A stretch of DNA of 64,000 bases from Pedobacter montanisoli (GCF_022809115.1 NZ_JALGBH010000001.1:1116001-1180000), one strand, 5' to 3'; shown: positions 8,439 through 17,630, counted from the stretch's first letter. Made by a program: numbers and translations. Notes: generated by a model not told the origin, from the sequence alone.

Positions 8439-9542
8439 CTAAATACCTTTATCTTTTCTGCCTGATTGCATTTCTATAATCCGGTCTTCTATACCTGTTT
8501 GTACACGTTGTGAGTGGGTTTGGTCTGTTACTTCTATTTCGAAATCTCTGTCTTTATCAGAAACATGATTTTCTACCTGCTCTGCATTGAGTATGGCATG
8601 ATCATAAGTGCCTTTGCCGCTCATTAACTTTACAAATACAGGTAAACATTCAAAGAATATAAAAAGAAGCCCGATAAAGGTTACAGCCATAGCAGTACCT
8701 GTATCGCGGGTTCCGTCTTGTTTATAACCTATTTGCCCTAAGGCCCAGTTTCTATCGGCAAAACCGGCAATTGCACTTAAACTGTCTAGCTGTTTTGAAG
8801 TGTACAATTTCTCGCTCATTAAGCCGTCAAACTGTTTTCTGCCATCAATAAATGATTCCATTTTTTTAAGAGCAACATTTAAAGTGTCCAGATCTTCTTC
8901 CCTTTTTTTAAGTTCTGCTTCTTTACGTTTGGCATAAGGTCCATAACCCATTACGCCGGAAGTTTCAGTGGTTTTACTTCCAAAAATTTCAAAGTTGAGT
9001 TTCTGACGATCGTTTTTAATCGTGGCCGCCATAGAATCACGCTGTTTTTTTACGTCATTAAGTTTGCCTATTTCTATAGCATATTTATTTTCAAAAGCCT
9101 TATTTATCGTGTCTATTTTAGAACGCTGCCCGTTCAGGTAACTTACTTTTAGTTTTTCTTTGATTTCTTTGTCAAATATTTTAAGCTCAAGAGGCCTAGA
9201 GATTACGATACCGATCATAATGGCCAGTAAAATACGAGGTGTAGCCTGTAAAATCTGCTTGTTGGTTGTCGCATTTTTATTGATACTGGATACGATGTAA
9301 CGATCCATATTAAAAATAGCCAAGCCCCATATTAATCCAAATAGTATTGCTGCAAGCCAGTCTAGATCAGAACCCTTAAATACAAAATACATGGCGTATC
9401 CACCTGATAATGCTGCAAACAGACCGGTAAAAAAGATAGTTGCACCAATACCAATATACTTATTATGCTCTGTAGGATGTTTTTGCAGTGTGCTGATGTG
9501 CACTCCTGAACAGAACCAGAAAAAACGCGTTAGATTATGCAT
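8439..9542 (-). CDS. DUF4407 domain membrane protein
   Basis: 367 residues. Hydrophobic segments at about 30-52, 60-82 and 103-122, with a DUF4407-type signature (WGLAIFNMDRYIVSSI), and one more segment near 280-300. Between them is a long charged coiled coil (about 130-260) rich in Lys/Glu. This is the layout of DUF4407, a Bacteroidota and Actinobacteria family of unknown role. The C-terminal 60 residues are polar. A candidate -7 box lies about 100 bases upstream at 9641. No functional partner is adjacent. Confidence 0.88.
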   Translation of the reverse strand: MHNLTRFFWFCSGVHISTLQKHPTEHNKYIGIGATIFFTGLFAALSGGYAMYFVFKGSDLDWLAAILFGLIWGLAIFNMDRYIVSSINKNATTNKQILQATPRILLAIMIGIVISRPLELKIFDKEIKEKLKVSYLNGQRSKIDTINKAFENKYAIEIGKLNDVKKQRDSMAATIKNDRQKLNFEIFGSKTTETSGVMGYGPYAKRKEAELKKREEDLDTLNVALKKMESFIDGRKQFDGLMSEKLYTSKQLDSLSAIAGFADRNWALGQIGYKQDGTRDTGTAMAVTFIGLLFIFFECLPVFVKLMSGKGTYDHAILNAEQVENHVSDKDRDFEIEVTDQTHSQRVQTGIEDRIIEMQSGRKDKGI

Positions 9543-9640
9543 TTGTTTTTTATTTATTATTAAACGCCCGTGGTATGAAGTTGTTACAAAAAAAAGTGAA
9601 ATAGAAAATCAGTTCCATTTCTCTGTAAATGTTTGTTTAC

Positions 9641-9648
9641 CAAAAGTA
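9641..9648 (-). promoter_or_regulatory. Candidate -7 box for the DUF4407 gene
   Basis: TACTTTTG on the minus strand matches the Bacteroidota TAnnTTTG element. It implies a leader of roughly 90 bases. No clear -33 TTG element was found. Confidence 0.4.
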
Positions 9649-9688
9649 AAGCTAGCTTAAGCAGATAATGATATTACAGGGATTTATT

Positions 9689-9696
9689 TATCTTTG
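9689..9696 (+). promoter_or_regulatory. -7 promoter box for the rhodanese gene
   Basis: TATCTTTG matches TAnnTTTG and ends 17 bases before the ATG at 9714, giving a short leader. Confidence 0.6.
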
Positions 9697-9713
9697 AAAA
9701 AAAGAAATACACA

Positions 9714-10031
9714 ATGAAAGAGATTACAGTTCAGGAACTAAAACAAAAAATTGATCAAAAAGAAGCTTTTCAACTGATCGATGTAAGAGAAACCTTTGAA
9801 TACGAAATGTCTAATTTAGATGGAGTGAATATTCCATTGGGAGGTATCTTGATCGAAGCTGATAAAATAGACAGAGACAAACCCGTAATTATACAATGCC
9901 GCAGTGGTAAAAGAAGTGCTGCAGCTATTATGCAATTAGAGCAGGTTCATGGCTTCGATAATCTGTATAATTTAAAAGGTGGTATCCTGGCCTGGCAAGA
10001 GGCTTTTGATCCGAACATGCCGGTTTATTAA
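9714..10031 (+). CDS. Single-domain rhodanese-like sulfurtransferase
   Basis: 105 residues forming one rhodanese domain. Visible are the N-terminal QLIDVRETFEYEM (CH2A-like), the active-site loop CRSGKRS (Cys about 63) preceded by VIIQ, and the closing GGILAWQEA segment. Such stand-alone domains carry or transfer sulfane sulfur; the acceptor cannot be read from context. No signal peptide, so cytoplasmic. A TAnnTTTG box lies just upstream. The start MKEITVQELKQ is typical of the family. Confidence 0.93.
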   Translation: MKEITVQELKQKIDQKEAFQLIDVRETFEYEMSNLDGVNIPLGGILIEADKIDRDKPVIIQCRSGKRSAAAIMQLEQVHGFDNLYNLKGGILAWQEAFDPNMPVY

Positions 10032-10113
10032 TATTGAAATAGAGAGTAGTAGTAACTATAGTAATTACTATTAAAGCAGCGCTTAATTCTGCCTGCTCTC
10101 TTTAAAAAGAAGT

Positions 10114-10299
10114 ATGAAACAGAAGATTTTTTTAAACGTTTTTTATAATATCGCTATAATCTGTTCAATTGTAGGCGCAAACTGGGCTTATAAGAATAGC
10201 AGCCCTTTAATTGTGGTCTTTTTTGCAGTTATGCTAATTGCTTTTATTTACTTTAAATTTAGGCTGGCAAAACAGATTAGAAACGATCTGAAAAAATAA
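10114..10299 (+). CDS. Small two-helix membrane protein
   Basis: 61 residues. Two hydrophobic stretches (about 6-25 and 29-48) are followed by a basic tail (KFRLAKQIRNDLKK). I recall similar short proteins from Sphingobacteriaceae but no known function. The 82-base gap to the rhodanese gene contains a possible weak long-range stem (AGAGAGTAG at 10041 with CTGCTCTCT at 10093). A terminator follows directly. Confidence 0.65.
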   Translation: MKQKIFLNVFYNIAIICSIVGANWAYKNSSPLIVVFFAVMLIAFIYFKFRLAKQIRNDLKK

Positions 10300-10327
10300 A
10301 AAAAGCGCTTATTAAGCGCTTTTTTTA
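10298..10327 (+). terminator. Rho-independent terminator
   Basis: Inverted repeat AGCGCTTA / TAAGCGCT flanked by an A run and seven T. It begins at the stop codon of the small membrane protein gene. Confidence 0.85.
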
Positions 10328-10390
10328 TTTGATAGGTTAATCAACCAAATCTAAATCTTGTTCAGGGCTACGAAGTGTATTAATCTATTA

Positions 10391-11422
10391 TTAATTAAAC
10401 AAATCTGGTTTCTCTCCAGTTAAACCTAAACCTGGCAAATTGTTCAATACATATTTTCCCTCTATAAAATCAGGACGATCAAAAGGATTGTTTACTGTTA
10501 AAAATGGTCCGTCTAGATCAGCCCAGTTACAAAGAGGCGCCAAAGCAGCCCCGGCCAGGGTTGCAATGGAAGTTTCGCTCATACAACCAACCAATATTTT
10601 CATGCCATGACCTTTGGCTTTTAAAATCATCTGATGTGCTTCATACATTCCTGTACTTTTCATCAGTTTAATATTGATGCCATGATAAGCGCCTTTTAAC
10701 CCGTCAATATCAGCTAAGCGTTGAAAAGCTTCGTCGGCCAAAATAGGGATGGGACTGCGCTCTGTAAGCCAGGCATTGCCTTCAAGATTGTTTTTATCCA
10801 TAGGTTGTTCTATCAATAGCGCTCCTTGATCATGTAGCCAGTAAATCATGTCTATGGCCTGTTTTTTATCGCTCCAGCCTTGGTTGGCATCTATAAAAAG
10901 AGGTAAGTCACTTACACTTCTAATGGTTTCAATAATCTCTTTATCATTATCGCGACCTAATTTTACTTTAAGTACCTTAAAACCTTTGGCATCAGCCACT
11001 TTTTCCCTGATTACCTCGGGGGTGTCAATACCAATGGTATATGAAGTCGCTGGCATTTTACTTACATCTGCACCATAAATTTCATGGCAGGATTTGTTCA
11101 GCATTTTACCATTCAGATCATTTAAAGCAATATCAACGGCTGCTTTAACAGCGGGATTACCTGTAGCAATATTGTCCAGGTAAGCATTGATTGAAGCAAA
11201 ATCAAAAGGAAATTTAAACTGCTTCCAGTCAATTTTCTTTAAAAACGCATGGGCAGATTCAAAGCTTTCGCCCATGTAAGGAACCATGCTGGCTTCACCA
11301 TATCCTGTAAAGCCTTCATGATTTATTTTAAGCAGAAGTACTGGTGTACTTGTGCGGGTAAATTTTGATATAGAAAAGGGATGTTTAAGTTGAAGTTCAA
11401 AATCCTTGTAACTAATTTCCAT
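10391..11422 (-). CDS. Dipeptide epimerase (L-Ala-D/L-Glu epimerase type), enolase superfamily
   Basis: 343 residues with the muconate-lactonizing subgroup layout: capping domain (1-120) and TIM barrel. Catalytic and metal residues are visible: the KxK pair in VLKVKLG (Lys152 and Lys154), metal ligands Asp178 (FIDANQGW), Glu205 (LIEQPM) and Asp230 (ILADEA), and the opposite-face Lys252 (INIKLMKSTG). The end KILVGCMSETSIA matches L-Ala-D/L-Glu epimerases such as YkfB and YcjG, which recycle murein-derived dipeptides. Exact dipeptide specificity is inferred, not shown. Confidence 0.9.
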   Translation of the reverse strand: MEISYKDFELQLKHPFSISKFTRTSTPVLLLKINHEGFTGYGEASMVPYMGESFESAHAFLKKIDWKQFKFPFDFASINAYLDNIATGNPAVKAAVDIALNDLNGKMLNKSCHEIYGADVSKMPATSYTIGIDTPEVIREKVADAKGFKVLKVKLGRDNDKEIIETIRSVSDLPLFIDANQGWSDKKQAIDMIYWLHDQGALLIEQPMDKNNLEGNAWLTERSPIPILADEAFQRLADIDGLKGAYHGINIKLMKSTGMYEAHQMILKAKGHGMKILVGCMSETSIATLAGAALAPLCNWADLDGPFLTVNNPFDRPDFIEGKYVLNNLPGLGLTGEKPDLFN

Positions 11423-11466
11423 TATTTATCGTCTTAAAAATTAAGGTATGCAAATACTAAAAAGAT

Positions 11467-11474
11467 TACTTTTG
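11467..11474 (+). promoter_or_regulatory. -7 promoter box for the 11501 lipoprotein gene
   Basis: TACTTTTG matches TAnnTTTG, 26 bases before the ATG at 11501. An AT-rich, A-rich leader follows. Confidence 0.55.
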
Positions 11475-11500
11475 TAAAAATTGTAAAAAATACTAAACCA

Positions 11501-12634
11501 ATGAAATTTTATTCAAGAATACCATATTTTATTTATCTGTTGTTGGTTCTTGCGGGTTGTACCACAGGAAAAAATGCCTTGCAAAAAGGTAATTATGAGG
11601 CAGCAGTTAGCAAAGCGGTAGATCGGTTAAAAAGTTCGCCACGAAATAATGAAGCTTCAGGCGTTTTATCTAAGGCTTATGATCTGTCTTTGAAAAATAG
11701 TTTGAGAATAATTGACGAAGCTAAAATGTCGACCAATGTTTTGCGATGGGAAACCATTATGGAACAATATGGTAAAATTAACCGCATGGCAGATGAGATC
11801 AATGGCTGTCCGTCTTGTTTAGAAGTGGTGCCTGCCCCGCAAAAATTTGTTCGAGAATATGAGGATGCCAGACTTAGATCGGCAGAGGTGCGTTATGCTT
11901 TAGGCCAAAATCTGTTGAGCGAAAATACCAGAGAAAGTGCAAAAAGGGCCTTACAGAATTTTGAGATGGTAAAACAGTGGGTACCCGGGTATAAAGATAT
12001 TAATAATAAGATAGAAGATGCTTACTGGGCTTCTGTGCTAAAAGTAGTGTTGCGTCCTGTAATTGTAAATAGTAATTATTATAAGCTAAGTAGTGATTAT
12101 TTTCAGCAGCAAATAGAAAATTATACGGCTAATTACCGTAACAATAAATATGTAGCCTTTTACACGGAAAAAGAAGCCAATGCTAAAAGATTAGTTCCAG
12201 ATCAGGTCATTAATCTGAGGTTCGATGATTTTATAGTAGGACAGACTTATGTAAAAGAGAAGGTAGAAAAACTTAAAAAAGATAGTGTTGAAATAGGTCG
12301 AACAAGAGATAATAAGCCTGTTTATGGTACTGTAACCGCAGAATTGAGCGTGTTTGAGAAAAGCATTTCATCAAGCGGGCTTTTAGGTGTTGCTATAACC
12401 GATTGGCAGACCAACAAAGTGGTGACACAGAAGAAATTACCCGGAACCTTTGTATGGACTGATAGCTGGGCAAATTATAAAGGCGATGAAAGAGCGTTAG
12501 ACAGAAATCAGCTTGCATTAACCAAACGAAGAGAAACTGTTCCGCCACCTCCGCTTACATTGTTTGTAGAATTTACCAAACCTATTTACAGCCAGTTTGT
12601 AGATTATTTAAATAGTTACTACAGCAGATTTTAA
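11501..12634 (+). CDS. TPR-like lipoprotein of unknown function
   Basis: 377 residues. Lipoprotein signal with lipobox VLAGC (Cys20). The next 60 residues (GNYEAAVSKAVDRLKSSP) look like a TPR-type helical hairpin, and more helical hairpins follow to about residue 170. The C-terminal half is beta-rich and includes a Pro run (TVPPPPLTLFVEF). No enzymatic motif. Probably a periplasm-facing or surface lipoprotein. Similar proteins occur in Sphingobacteriia, but I know no function. A promoter box lies just upstream; the next gene begins 75 bases downstream with its own box. Confidence 0.75.
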   Translation: MKFYSRIPYFIYLLLVLAGCTTGKNALQKGNYEAAVSKAVDRLKSSPRNNEASGVLSKAYDLSLKNSLRIIDEAKMSTNVLRWETIMEQYGKINRMADEINGCPSCLEVVPAPQKFVREYEDARLRSAEVRYALGQNLLSENTRESAKRALQNFEMVKQWVPGYKDINNKIEDAYWASVLKVVLRPVIVNSNYYKLSSDYFQQQIENYTANYRNNKYVAFYTEKEANAKRLVPDQVINLRFDDFIVGQTYVKEKVEKLKKDSVEIGRTRDNKPVYGTVTAELSVFEKSISSSGLLGVAITDWQTNKVVTQKKLPGTFVWTDSWANYKGDERALDRNQLALTKRRETVPPPPLTLFVEFTKPIYSQFVDYLNSYYSRF

Positions 12635-12694
12635 GCTTAAAGTAATATAAAAGTTAAAAAATAAAACTTCTTAGGCAGCCTTATATTAATGCCT

Positions 12695-12702
12695 TAGCTT
12701 TG
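12695..12702 (+). promoter_or_regulatory. -7 promoter box very close to the 12710 start
   Basis: TAGCTTTG matches TAnnTTTG; only 7 bases separate it from the ATG at 12710, so the transcript would be nearly leaderless. Confidence 0.6.
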
Positions 12703-12709
12703 CAGGCTT

Positions 12710-13675
12710 ATGAATACCGGACTCTATAATCCTTTTAAACTGTTTGATTTTAAAGGTAATAAATGCTTTTTAACAGGACTTTCTACTTCTGAGCCTATAA
12801 TGATCAATCTGCTGCCTCAATGGTTGCTTGATATGGCCCAGCTTACGGGTAACGAACAGATCAAATTGTTAGATGAAAGCGTAAAATCATACAATAGTTT
12901 AAAAGTTCCATGTAACGAAGAAGTTTACCTGAAAAATATACTTCCTCTTGAGAACAGGATAGAAAAAGCCTTTGAAGAAGGATACAAAGAAGTTTCTGCC
13001 CTGCAAGAGTTAGACCTGTTTCACTGGATAGGTAAACTGATGTATGGATTTCTGTATTTAGAAATGCAGGCTGCTATACGTTTAAAACAATTGAGTGGTG
13101 ATGGTATGAACATGTCGCAAGGATTGATGCATAAGTTTGCAAACCTGCACGCCATGTTACAGGGGATGCATACCGAGGTTGAGTTTGAGGAATTTAAACC
13201 CTGGTCTATTGTAGTTGTACCTTTAGAAGATCAGCATACCGCTTTTTCTTTCAGAGATGAGATCAATACATTGATTTTCTCCTTAAAATTTAAAGATTTT
13301 GGCATTGTAGCCTGTTTACAAGATAATGGTACCAATAAAAGGTATCATCAGGAAATCTTATCCTCAATACAGGATAAACACCTGAGTGGCCAGCAATTTG
13401 AAGAGATAGCCGCCCGGTTCTTTTATTCAGCTTATTTATTTAATCGTTTGCCTGAGTATAATTACCTACCCGTTAACGGAGTAGTGTATATTGACCAGAT
13501 GCCTTTAAGAGGTATGCAAAATAAGCCTGTTTTTGACGAATGGGAGCATAAAACTTATGCACAGGTGCTTGAAAACTTCTGGAAACCATGGGAGTTGACT
13601 CTTTTTGAAATCATTAAAAATCCTATGCAGCCTGTAAGCTTTTTTGAACCGTCATTATTGCCAGATGCTGGTTAA
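12710..13675 (+). CDS. Conserved hypothetical protein
   Basis: 321 residues, soluble, no signal peptide or membrane segment. Acidic and aromatic-rich, with helical stretches at about 45-150 and mixed structure later (KPWSIVVVPLEDQHTAFSFRDE). I recognise no family motif. The gene converges on the rhomboid protease gene and overlaps it by 21 bases, so both C-termini are encoded by the same DNA. The ATG at 12710 fits the promoter box 7 bases upstream. Function unknown. Confidence 0.7.
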   Translation: MNTGLYNPFKLFDFKGNKCFLTGLSTSEPIMINLLPQWLLDMAQLTGNEQIKLLDESVKSYNSLKVPCNEEVYLKNILPLENRIEKAFEEGYKEVSALQELDLFHWIGKLMYGFLYLEMQAAIRLKQLSGDGMNMSQGLMHKFANLHAMLQGMHTEVEFEEFKPWSIVVVPLEDQHTAFSFRDEINTLIFSLKFKDFGIVACLQDNGTNKRYHQEILSSIQDKHLSGQQFEEIAARFFYSAYLFNRLPEYNYLPVNGVVYIDQMPLRGMQNKPVFDEWEHKTYAQVLENFWKPWELTLFEIIKNPMQPVSFFEPSLLPDAG

Positions 13676-14266
13676 CTGATCAATAAAATGTGGAATAATG
13701 CCTTTTACTAAAAGAACAGTAAAAATTAATCCGGTAAGCGCACCAAAAAAATGGGCGTCATGGTTAATATTATCGTTTGCATTTTTCGACATATACATAC
13801 AATATACCAGATACAGCACCCCAAATAAGATGGCCGGCATAGGTATGAACATTACACCGATCATGCTTAAGGGTTGAAATAAAATATAACTGAATAATAC
13901 TGCACTAATTGCTCCAGATGCTCCTAAACTATTATATCTGAAATCGTCTTTATGCCGCATTACAGTAGGAATATCACTTAAAATCAGAGATCCGAGATAC
14001 AATAGGGCAAATTGCCAGTGGCCAATCATTACCTCCAAATTAAAAGCAAAGAAGAAAAAGGTAAACATGTTAAAGAAAAGGTGCATCCAGTTGGCGTGGA
14101 TTAAGCCGCTTGTAACATATGTATATATTCTTTGTCCTCTTGAAACCGAATAGGGATGCAGCACAAATTTGGCATACAGGTTATAGTTATTAAAAGCGTA
14201 AATGCTGGTTAATAGAGTTAAAACAAATATAGCTGATGCAACAGGTGCGGCATTAAGATATTCCAT
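13655..14266 (-). CDS. Rhomboid family intramembrane serine protease
   Basis: 203 residues with about six membrane helices. Catalytic features are present: HANWMHLFFNMFTFFFF (helix 2 HxxxN region, about 58-75), the nucleophile loop SLGASGAIS (Ser117, GxSG) and the partner His172 in DAHFFGALTG. Rhomboids cut transmembrane substrates within the bilayer; the substrate is unknown. The start lies 2 bases past the stop of the M14 carboxypeptidase gene on the same strand, so the two form an operon. Confidence 0.93.
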   Translation of the reverse strand: MEYLNAAPVASAIFVLTLLTSIYAFNNYNLYAKFVLHPYSVSRGQRIYTYVTSGLIHANWMHLFFNMFTFFFFAFNLEVMIGHWQFALLYLGSLILSDIPTVMRHKDDFRYNSLGASGAISAVLFSYILFQPLSMIGVMFIPMPAILFGVLYLVYCMYMSKNANDNINHDAHFFGALTGLIFTVLLVKGIIPHFIDQLTSIWQ

Positions 14267-14268
14267 TG

Positions 14269-16020
14269 TTATTTTAAATTTAAATTGGTTCGTTCTTCTA
14301 ATCTGCCTATAGGGTAACGCATAAATGTAGGTTCATAATAAGCTGAATTCTTATAAATGAAATTAAGCTGAGCGCTTCCGCTTTTGGCAAACTCAGGATT
14401 TTTAGCTTTTTCATCTTCTAACTTCTTGCGTAAAGAAGCATCATTTTTCAATAATTCTGCTGCGGTGTCTTCAAAGATATAAGCGGAAAAATGTTCTTTC
14501 TGGCCTAAAATAGAATCAAAGAAATTCCAGTTAAAGAATGAATCGGTAGCCTGAGGTTCTAAAGTTTCCATAATATAACGGTTTTTAGGCTGGTCGGTAA
14601 AAACTACATAATCACCTTCATAGAAATCAATATCCTGTTTTAATTTGCGCACTTTTACATCATTGTGCAGATAATGCCCTTCAAAAGGTCTTGATGCTGT
14701 TTTCATATCCTCGATGTAATACATGTCAACTTTTAAACGACTGTCTTTAGTTAGCCGCTGTAATTTTACGCCGTTTGTTTTGAGCAGGTCAATTACTCTA
14801 TCCCATGCTTTTGGGATAATATACGCATAAGGTTTGTTTACTTTTACCGATGGCTTAAAGGTATTGTATTCTTTAATGGTCTTGGTGTAAGGATCATTTC
14901 TATCATAATATAACCTGTTGTAGCCACTTACTTCACTTGGCTTTTGCTTTCCTTCAAATCCTTTGAACTCAATTTCGTTGAACTGGCTGTTATCCAGTTG
15001 CCACTCTAAAGGAAACTCAGTTTGGCTGGCAGTTAGTTCATTGGCTTTGCGTTTGTTTTCCGTAATAGTATGCGCATCTCGATCTACAACGCTGATATAA
15101 GTTTCTAAAAGTTTATAAGTCGATTCAACCCGTTTATCATATGATTTGAGCATATGTGTTTCGGGCATAAAAGCAATTACATTGTGCAACGCTGCGTAAC
15201 CAGTAGAGTAACGGGGTGTTTCTAAAAATCCTGTAATACCACTTTCAGGAGTTTGCTTAATAGAGTTTACATAAGGAATAAGCTCAAAACCTTTCTCTTT
15301 CATGTTCTTGTAAAGATAAGGTAGCATAGTTTGTGTTAAATACGATGACAGTACCGGGTTTAATTTATCTTTCTGTGTAGGGATCAAAGTCATGGTATAT
15401 TGGTAATCAGCCCCATTGCTGGTATGCGTATCTACAAAAATATCAGGGTCCCAGGTGTTAAAAATCTGCTGAAAAGTATAGGCATTTTTCGAATCAGTTT
15501 TAATAAAATCTCTGTTCAGATCCAGGTTTTTTGAATTGCCTCTAAATCCGTAAGCAACAGGGCCATTCTGGTTAGCTCTTGAAGTACCTGTACGATTAAA
15601 ACTTCCATCAATATTATAAAGCGGAATAATACAGATTACAGTATGTTGCGGAAGCTTGTTATTCTTTAACAGGTCGCGGCTCAGCATCATGCTCGCGTCT
15701 ACACCTTCGGGTTCGCCCGGATGAATGCCATTGTTAATTAGCAAAATAGCTTTATGTTGTTTCTTAATTTCTGCAGGATTAAATACACCCTCTTTTGAAA
15801 GTACCAGTACGTTTAAGGGCTTGCCAAAATCTGTACTGCCATAGGTAAACAGTTTAGCTTGGTTAGGATATTGTTTGGCAATTTCCTGGTAGAAAGAAAT
15901 GGCTTGATAATACGTTGTGGTTTCTTTTCCTTTGCTTTTTTCAAAGGGTGTTACCTGGGCATTGGTATCTATCATAAAGACGAAGGTTAAAAATGCAAAA
16001 CAGAAGTACAGTGGTTTCAT
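14269..16020 (-). CDS. Secreted M14 family zinc carboxypeptidase
   Basis: 583 residues with a signal peptide (cut after DTNAQ, about residue 22). The zinc-binding pair is seen in NNGIHPGEPEGV (His100, Glu103) and the third ligand in VDTHTSNGADY (His199). NLDLNRDF and NIDGSFNRTGT match the substrate-carboxylate and Asn/Arg positions of M14. The C-terminal 250 residues form an additional domain common in Bacteroidota members. Likely trims peptides or peptidoglycan stems outside the cytoplasm. First gene of an operon with the rhomboid. Confidence 0.93.
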   Translation of the reverse strand: MKPLYFCFAFLTFVFMIDTNAQVTPFEKSKGKETTTYYQAISFYQEIAKQYPNQAKLFTYGSTDFGKPLNVLVLSKEGVFNPAEIKKQHKAILLINNGIHPGEPEGVDASMMLSRDLLKNNKLPQHTVICIIPLYNIDGSFNRTGTSRANQNGPVAYGFRGNSKNLDLNRDFIKTDSKNAYTFQQIFNTWDPDIFVDTHTSNGADYQYTMTLIPTQKDKLNPVLSSYLTQTMLPYLYKNMKEKGFELIPYVNSIKQTPESGITGFLETPRYSTGYAALHNVIAFMPETHMLKSYDKRVESTYKLLETYISVVDRDAHTITENKRKANELTASQTEFPLEWQLDNSQFNEIEFKGFEGKQKPSEVSGYNRLYYDRNDPYTKTIKEYNTFKPSVKVNKPYAYIIPKAWDRVIDLLKTNGVKLQRLTKDSRLKVDMYYIEDMKTASRPFEGHYLHNDVKVRKLKQDIDFYEGDYVVFTDQPKNRYIMETLEPQATDSFFNWNFFDSILGQKEHFSAYIFEDTAAELLKNDASLRKKLEDEKAKNPEFAKSGSAQLNFIYKNSAYYEPTFMRYPIGRLEERTNLNLK

Positions 16021-16086
16021 AAGAAATTATTTGCTATAAATTTAAGCTACAATTATTCAAATAATGGATGTATAACGAAATTTTTA

Positions 16087-16773
16087 TTACCAAAAATCTA
16101 GAGGACCAAAAGAATAACGTAAACCAAAAGATATTACATTATAAACATCTATACCTGTGTTTTTGAATTTGGTTTTCGGATCGTCATATCCATCTAATCC
16201 TTCTCCAAAAGTAAAATTACTCTGAAAGTTAAAATGAATGGCAAAAATGCTGTCGCCAGCATAATCTTTTAAAGGAATATAAAGCCCCGTAGTAAAGGAT
16301 AATAAAGTGTTAAGGCTTTCGTCTTTACCAGGGAAAATATAACTGGAGCTAGGTTTTTGACGGATAATATGTGTCATTTTATTTTTAATTACGCCAAAGC
16401 CCGGGCCAACATAAAAATTTTTTAAAGCCGCCAGCGTTTCATTTTCTGTGAGTGGAAAGAAATTCCCTAAAAACAATTTAGTGTTTAAGGAAATAGCCTT
16501 ATAATTATTTACAAAATAGCGTTGGTGCGGATCAGAAGATGAGCTTCCGCCGGTTAAATTGCCGGCCTGCAGGTTAAAACCCAGGTTAGCATAAGGTGTA
16601 AAATAATAGTCTAGATTTGCAGAAACCGTAGCTTTTGATCGTTTGGTATCCAGATCTGCATAGACCACATTGGCACCAACAAGAACCTCGGCAGCAAATT
16701 TATTGTAATAAACTTGGCCTAAGCAGGTTTTACAGCAAAAAAGGACAAATAGTAGTGTTAGGTTTTTAATCAA
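16087..16773 (-). CDS. Outer membrane beta-barrel protein, tandem paralogue 1
   Basis: 228 residues. An N-terminal hydrophobic signal (LTLLFVLFCCKTCLG) is followed by alternating beta strands, and the chain ends in an aromatic residue (PLDFW) as in many outer membrane proteins. It resembles its upstream neighbour (16859-17563) along its full length, including the shared NFTFGEGLDGYDDPKTKFKN segment. The only start that keeps the signal peptide is TTG at 16773; the ATG at 16781 is out of frame and meets a stop at once. Probably a small 8-stranded barrel; role unknown. Confidence 0.78.
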   Translation of the reverse strand: MIKNLTLLFVLFCCKTCLGQVYYNKFAAEVLVGANVVYADLDTKRSKATVSANLDYYFTPYANLGFNLQAGNLTGGSSSSDPHQRYFVNNYKAISLNTKLFLGNFFPLTENETLAALKNFYVGPGFGVIKNKMTHIIRQKPSSSYIFPGKDESLNTLLSFTTGLYIPLKDYAGDSIFAIHFNFQSNFTFGEGLDGYDDPKTKFKNTGIDVYNVISFGLRYSFGPLDFW

Positions 16774-16858
16774 AAAGGCATTAATTATTTAATGTAATAT
16801 TATAAATAATCAATGTAAAAAAGAAATTTAAACTCTGGTAATAAGTAAGTTACAATAG

Positions 16859-17563
16859 CTATCTTACAGGTTTGCTTGTAAGACCCATGAAGCCGAAATT
16901 ATATCTCACACCTACAGAGAAATAAGTATATAGATCAGGGCTTACATTTTTGAATTTGGTTTTCGGGTCATCATATCCATCCAATCCTTCACCAAAGGTA
17001 AAATTGGTTTGGTAGTTAATGTTGATTCCATATCTGATATCACCCCACTGATCGGGAAAATAAAAATCTATACCTACATTAATTGGAACAGCAGCGTTAA
17101 CGCTTTTATCTTTACCGGGAAAAACATAGCCACTTCCATCAGGTTTAGTCCTTATGATATCTTTCATGTTATTGAGAATAACCCCAACCCCTGTTCCAAT
17201 ATAAAAGCCTTTGGTATAATTAAGTAAATCGTTGTAATAGAAATCTGTGAACTGTCCAAGTCTTACTTTGCCACCTAATGTTATTGCTTTATAAGTGTTA
17301 AAAAACTCTCTGTTATGAGGATCGGTTTTTACATCACCTCCTTTAACCGTACCCATCTGAAGTTCTAAACCACTTGTAATAAATGGAGTAAGGTAATATT
17401 CTACTGTGCCATAACCGGCCAGACCGAATTTTCCTTTTTTAACATCTGTGAAAGAGTATGTACCCCCAGCGCCCAGTCCAACGCCCAGCTTGTAAAAATT
17501 AGATTGAGCGTATGTTACTGAAGTAAAAATGCTTAGAATGAAAGCGGCACAAATTTTTTTCAA
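16859..17563 (-). CDS. Outer membrane beta-barrel protein, tandem paralogue 2
   Basis: 234 residues with a signal peptide (cut after SVTYAQ, about residue 20) and a beta-barrel pattern. Shares many blocks with the 16087 gene: DPHNREFFNTYKAITL, FYIGTGVGVILNNM, VFPGKDKSVN and FGEGLDGYDDPKTKFKN. It has a 9-residue tail after the last strand (GLTSKPVR) that the paralogue lacks. The start appears to be TTG at 17563 (MKKICAAF); no in-frame ATG exists upstream or within the signal. A recent tandem duplication is the simplest reading. Confidence 0.8.
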   Translation of the reverse strand: MKKICAAFILSIFTSVTYAQSNFYKLGVGLGAGGTYSFTDVKKGKFGLAGYGTVEYYLTPFITSGLELQMGTVKGGDVKTDPHNREFFNTYKAITLGGKVRLGQFTDFYYNDLLNYTKGFYIGTGVGVILNNMKDIIRTKPDGSGYVFPGKDKSVNAAVPINVGIDFYFPDQWGDIRYGININYQTNFTFGEGLDGYDDPKTKFKNVSPDLYTYFSVGVRYNFGFMGLTSKPVR

Positions 17564-17622
17564 GTTCTTATGAATTAGGTGCTTTATTACAAAAATATAA
17601 TTTTATTGAAAACTTTTAGTAT

Positions 17623-17630
17623 TAACTTTG
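17623..17630 (+). promoter_or_regulatory. -7 promoter box directly before pepT
   Basis: TAACTTTG (TAnnTTTG) ends 5 bases before the ATG at 17636. It rules out the in-frame GTG at 17579, which lies upstream of the box. A TTG occurs 14 bases further upstream, closer than usual for a -33 element. Confidence 0.65.

Noticed and set aside
10032..10113. Structured leader or terminator between the rhodanese and small membrane protein genes
   Set aside because: Only a 9-bp stem with one G-U pair and a loop above 40 bases; too weak to list as a feature.
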